Part shown: one piece after another, positions 61,870-64,000 of the stretch
How positions within the stretch are numbered: position 1 is the stretch's first letter
How the letters are laid out: every line of letters begins with the position of its first letter
NCBI GenBank assembly: GCA_003569205.1
Contig: BGOK01000002.1
Coordinates: 124,001-188,000 of the forward strand
DNA length: 64,000 nt
Reading direction: 5' to 3'
From: Verrucomicrobiota bacterium
Lineage (GTDB): Bacteria > Verrucomicrobiota > Verrucomicrobiia > Opitutales > UBA953
Position numbers and translations under genes: made by a program
The notes under the pieces: generated by a model
Database searches by the model: none
Seen by the model: the letters and a program-made list of their open reading frames with translations, nothing else
Told to the model about the DNA's origin: nothing

Positions 61870-62631
61870 ATGATTGATCTTAAGTCGGAGGCGGAGGTAA
61901 ACCGGATGCGGGCTGCTTGTACCGCCGCCGCCCGCGTACTCCAAGATCTCTCTTCGCTGGTCGTGCCCGGTGTTTCGACGGCCGGCCTCGACGCGGCCGC
62001 CCGCGGCCTGATGACTCGCCATGGTTGCGAGAGCGCCTGCCATGGCTATGTGGTCGGTCGCCTGACCTACCCCGGTTATGTCTGCATCTCCGTGAACGAC
62101 GAAATCGTCCATGGGATCGGTGCCCCTGATCGCATCATCCGCGACGGCGACCTCGTCTCGCTCGACGTCGTCGTCCGCCGCGAGGGCTTTATTGGCGACA
62201 ACGCCCGGACCATCGTGGTCGGCAACGCCCCCGCCGAAGCTCTCGCCCTCTGCCGGGACACCGAAAATGCCCTCCATGCCGGCATCGCGGCCGTGAAGCC
62301 CGGGAATAGGGTAGGGGACATCTCAGCTGCTATCCAAGCGGCCTTAAGCCCCCAGGGGTACGGCATCGTCCGTGACTTCGTGGGCCATGGCGTTGGGCGC
62401 CAGATGCACGAAGAGCCGCAAATCCCTAATTTCGGTAAGGCTGGAACTGGACCTAAACTACTGGCTGGTATGGCTTTAGCCATTGAGCCTATGGTAAATT
62501 TAGGCACCCATAAGATCATTATGGCGGCCGACGGTTGGACCGCTCGGACCGCTGACGGCAAGGTTTCCGCCCACTTCGAACACACTGTTTTAGTGACCGA
62601 AAAAGGGGCTGAAATCCTGACCCTGCCATAA
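61870..62631 (+). CDS. map: Methionine aminopeptidase, type I
   Basis: A 253-residue enzyme that removes N-terminal Met. The five metal ligands are visible: Asp in VSLDVVV, Asp in IGDNARTI, His in [12 protein letters not shown], Glu in IEPM and Glu in FEHTVLVTE. The N-terminus lacks the zinc-finger extension of some type Ib enzymes. It lies 12 bases after secY; infA and rpmJ, usual neighbours, are absent before rpsM. Confidence 0.97.
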   Translation: MIDLKSEAEVNRMRAACTAAARVLQDLSSLVVPGVSTAGLDAAARGLMTRHGCESACHGYVVGRLTYPGYVCISVNDEIVHGIGAPDRIIRDGDLVSLDVVVRREGFIGDNARTIVVGNAPAEALALCRDTENALHAGIAAVKPGNRVGDISAAIQAALSPQGYGIVRDFVGHGVGRQMHEEPQIPNFGKAGTGPKLLAGMALAIEPMVNLGTHKIIMAADGWTARTADGKVSAHFEHTVLVTEKGAEILTLP

Positions 62632-62710
62632 ACTATATTTTTTGCTTCCAAATCCACCCAGAACCTTCAAGTTCCGACCTCTTTCCCACCTTCCAACCAG
62701 CACGGACACC

Positions 62711-63091
62711 ATGCCACGAATCCTCGGCGTAGACATTCCCAATAACAAGAAAGTAGAGTACTCGCTCCGCTACATCTATGGCATCGGCCCCTGCCGCGCC
62801 ACAGAGATTTGCGATGCCCTCGGCTTCGACCCCGCCATGCGCGCGTCGAATCTGTCGGAAGAGCAGCTCAACAAGATTGTCGAGTACATCGTCCGCATGG
62901 GCTATAAGTGCGAGGGTGACCTCCGCCGCGACATCGCGCAGAACTTGAAGCGTCTCCAGGCCATCAAGTGCTACCGCGGTCTCCGCCACTTCCGCGGCCT
63001 CCCGGTCCGTGGTCAGCGTACCCGGACCAACGCTCGTACTCGTAAGGGTAAGCGTAAGACCGTCGGCGTCGCCGCGGCCCCTGCTAAGTAA
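62711..63091 (+). CDS. rpsM: 30S ribosomal protein S13
   Basis: A 126-residue S13. The ATG at 62711 gives [19 protein letters not shown]; the longer frame to 62642 is rejected. [17 protein letters not shown] and the C-terminal [18 protein letters not shown] are diagnostic. The 79-base gap after map has a short A/T-rich stretch (62634-62643) and could hold an internal promoter for the alpha block. Confidence 0.97.
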   Translation: MPRILGVDIPNNKKVEYSLRYIYGIGPCRATEICDALGFDPAMRASNLSEEQLNKIVEYIVRMGYKCEGDLRRDIAQNLKRLQAIKCYRGLRHFRGLPVRGQRTRTNARTRKGKRKTVGVAAAPAK

Positions 63092-63118
63092 TCATTTAAC
63101 CACTACATATATTTCCCG

Positions 63119-63682
63119 ATGAGCGAAGAAGCCCCCAAGACCCCCAAGGCACGCAAGCCCAAGGCCACCGCGCCTGACGCTGCTGCTACTGCCGCCGCCG
63201 CCCCGGTGACCGACGTCACCGCTGCCGCGGGTGCTGCCCCTGCGGCTGCCCCCGAGCGCAAGGAGATCACCGCCAAGGAACTCCTTGGTGAAGAAATCGG
63301 CGAGATTAAGGTGCGTCGCGCCAAGGGCTCGAAGAACATCACCGTGGGTATCGTCCACGTCCTCGCGACTTTCAATAACACCAAGGTTACCATCACCGAT
63401 GCCAACGGAAACGTGATCTCTTGGGGTAGCGCCGGTCGCCACCAGTTCCGTGGTTCCCGCAAGTCCACCGCTTACGCCGCTCAGGTCGTCTGCCAAGAAG
63501 CCGCCAAGCTCGCTATGGCGCACGGCCTCAAGGACGTCTCCGTTCGCGTGAAGGGTCCAGGTATGGGTCGCGACAGCGCCATCCGTGCCTTGCAGCTCCT
63601 CGGCCTCAACGTCTCTTCGATCGTCGACACCACGCCGATTCCTCACAACGGCTGCCGCCCGCCCAAGCGTCGCCGCGTCTAA
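63119..63682 (+). CDS. rpsK: 30S ribosomal protein S11 with Ala/Pro-rich N-terminal extension
   Basis: A 187-residue S11; E. coli S11 has 129. About 58 extra N-terminal residues are dominated by Ala, Pro, Lys and Thr ([20 protein letters not shown]). The body starts near [17 protein letters not shown] and keeps the standard [18 protein letters not shown] and [11 protein letters not shown]. No frame break is needed for the extension; it begins at the only sensible ATG, 63119. Confidence 0.96.
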   Translation: MSEEAPKTPKARKPKATAPDAAATAAAAPVTDVTAAAGAAPAAAPERKEITAKELLGEEIGEIKVRRAKGSKNITVGIVHVLATFNNTKVTITDANGNVISWGSAGRHQFRGSRKSTAYAAQVVCQEAAKLAMAHGLKDVSVRVKGPGMGRDSAIRALQLLGLNVSSIVDTTPIPHNGCRPPKRRRV

Positions 63683-63768
63683 GTCTTTCCCGCTTTCCGC
63701 ATCACCGTCCGGTTATGGCAACCCGGGCGGGTCCTTCCCTCCGCCACCTCTACTCATAAAAAACTCCT

Positions 63769-64000
63769 ATGTCTCGTTACACCGGTCCCACCACGAAGCT
63801 CAACCGTCGCTTCGGCCAGAATATTTTCCCCACCTCCAAGGGTGAAGAGCGCCGTCCATACCCTCCGGGTATCCACGGTAAGACCACGCGCCGCAAGGTG
63901 TCCGAATACGGCGTCGGCCTCAATGAGAAGCAAAAGCTTCGCATGATGTACGGCATGACTGAAAAGCAGTTCCGCCTTTCCTTTGAGCGCGCTAAGCGTC
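63769..64000 (+). CDS. rpsD: 30S ribosomal protein S4, partial
   Basis: From ATG 63769 the frame encodes at least 77 residues and runs off the right edge. [20 protein letters not shown], then [21 protein letters not shown] and [10 protein letters not shown], match the N-terminal part of S4 (about 200 residues), which binds the 5' domain of 16S rRNA. The conserved Cys zinc site of some S4 proteins is not present. It belongs to the alpha block (rpsM-rpsK-rpsD). Confidence 0.97.
   Translation, partial: MSRYTGPTTKLNRRFGQNIFPTSKGEERRPYPPGIHGKTTRRKVSEYGVGLNEKQKLRMMYGMTEKQFRLSFERAKR

Noticed and set aside
1-64000. Prophage, insertion sequence, defence island or rRNA operon
   Set aside because: No integrase, transposase, phage structural gene, restriction or CRISPR gene, or rRNA sequence is recognisable on either strand.

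Overview
The window comes from a high-GC bacterium, most likely a member of the Verrucomicrobiota (PVC superphylum) and probably Opitutae-like. The evidence is a combination of lineage-typical families: exported PVC-type beta-propeller 'dehydrogenases' with cytochrome c, PA14 or cupredoxin modules, DUF1080 and DUF6807 (PmoA-like) proteins, a Verru_Chthon-cassette-like protein, a double-length UvrA of the kind known from Chlamydiae, and weak or absent Shine-Dalgarno sequences. The class-level placement is an inference. There are no rRNA genes, CRISPR arrays, insertion sequences or phage genes. No gap between genes exceeds about 170 bases. Left part (1-15.9 kb): exported carbohydrate and redox functions. 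A partial HI0933-type flavoprotein reads off the left edge. It is followed by a giant exported fusion (TIM barrel, LamG, DUF6797-like, propeller, blue-copper domain), a DUF6807 protein, tRNA-Leu(UAG), phosphatidylserine decarboxylase, two tandem exported ClpP-like proteases with coiled coils, a cytochrome c/PA14 protein, a second propeller protein, a sodium:solute symporter and a membrane-anchored aldose 1-epimerase. The set suggests periplasmic oxidation or conversion of sugars followed by uptake. Middle (15.9-36.8 kb): a minus-strand protease cluster (ClpP, rhomboid, Prc/Tsp) with several apparent homopolymer frameshifts. Next come an orphan ABC ATPase, a pilus-like Verru_Chthon protein, a MATE exporter, L21-L27, gamma-carbonic anhydrase coupled to an uncharacterised protein, a DUF1080 protein, an NtrC-type regulator, a DUF218 protein, and a tightly coupled minus-strand unit (transglutaminase-like protein, pdxJ, acpS, an nnrD remnant, dprA). 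36.9-47.3 kb (minus strand): one double-length uvrA split by a one-base frameshift, 5-formyl-THF cyclo-ligase, heme O and heme A synthases, SufE and an exported TPR protein. 47.4-64 kb (plus strand): a contiguous str-S10-spc-alpha ribosomal superoperon (rpsL to rpsD, running off the right edge). It lacks tuf, rpmD, adk, infA and rpmJ, carries an exported non-ribosomal protein between rpsS and rplV, has a structured 140-base spacer before rplC, and has low-complexity N-terminal extensions on S5 and S11. The best candidates for undescribed biology are the tandem exported ClpP-like proteases, the exported protein inside the S10 operon, the switch-like RNA before rplC, and the five-module copper/propeller fusion.
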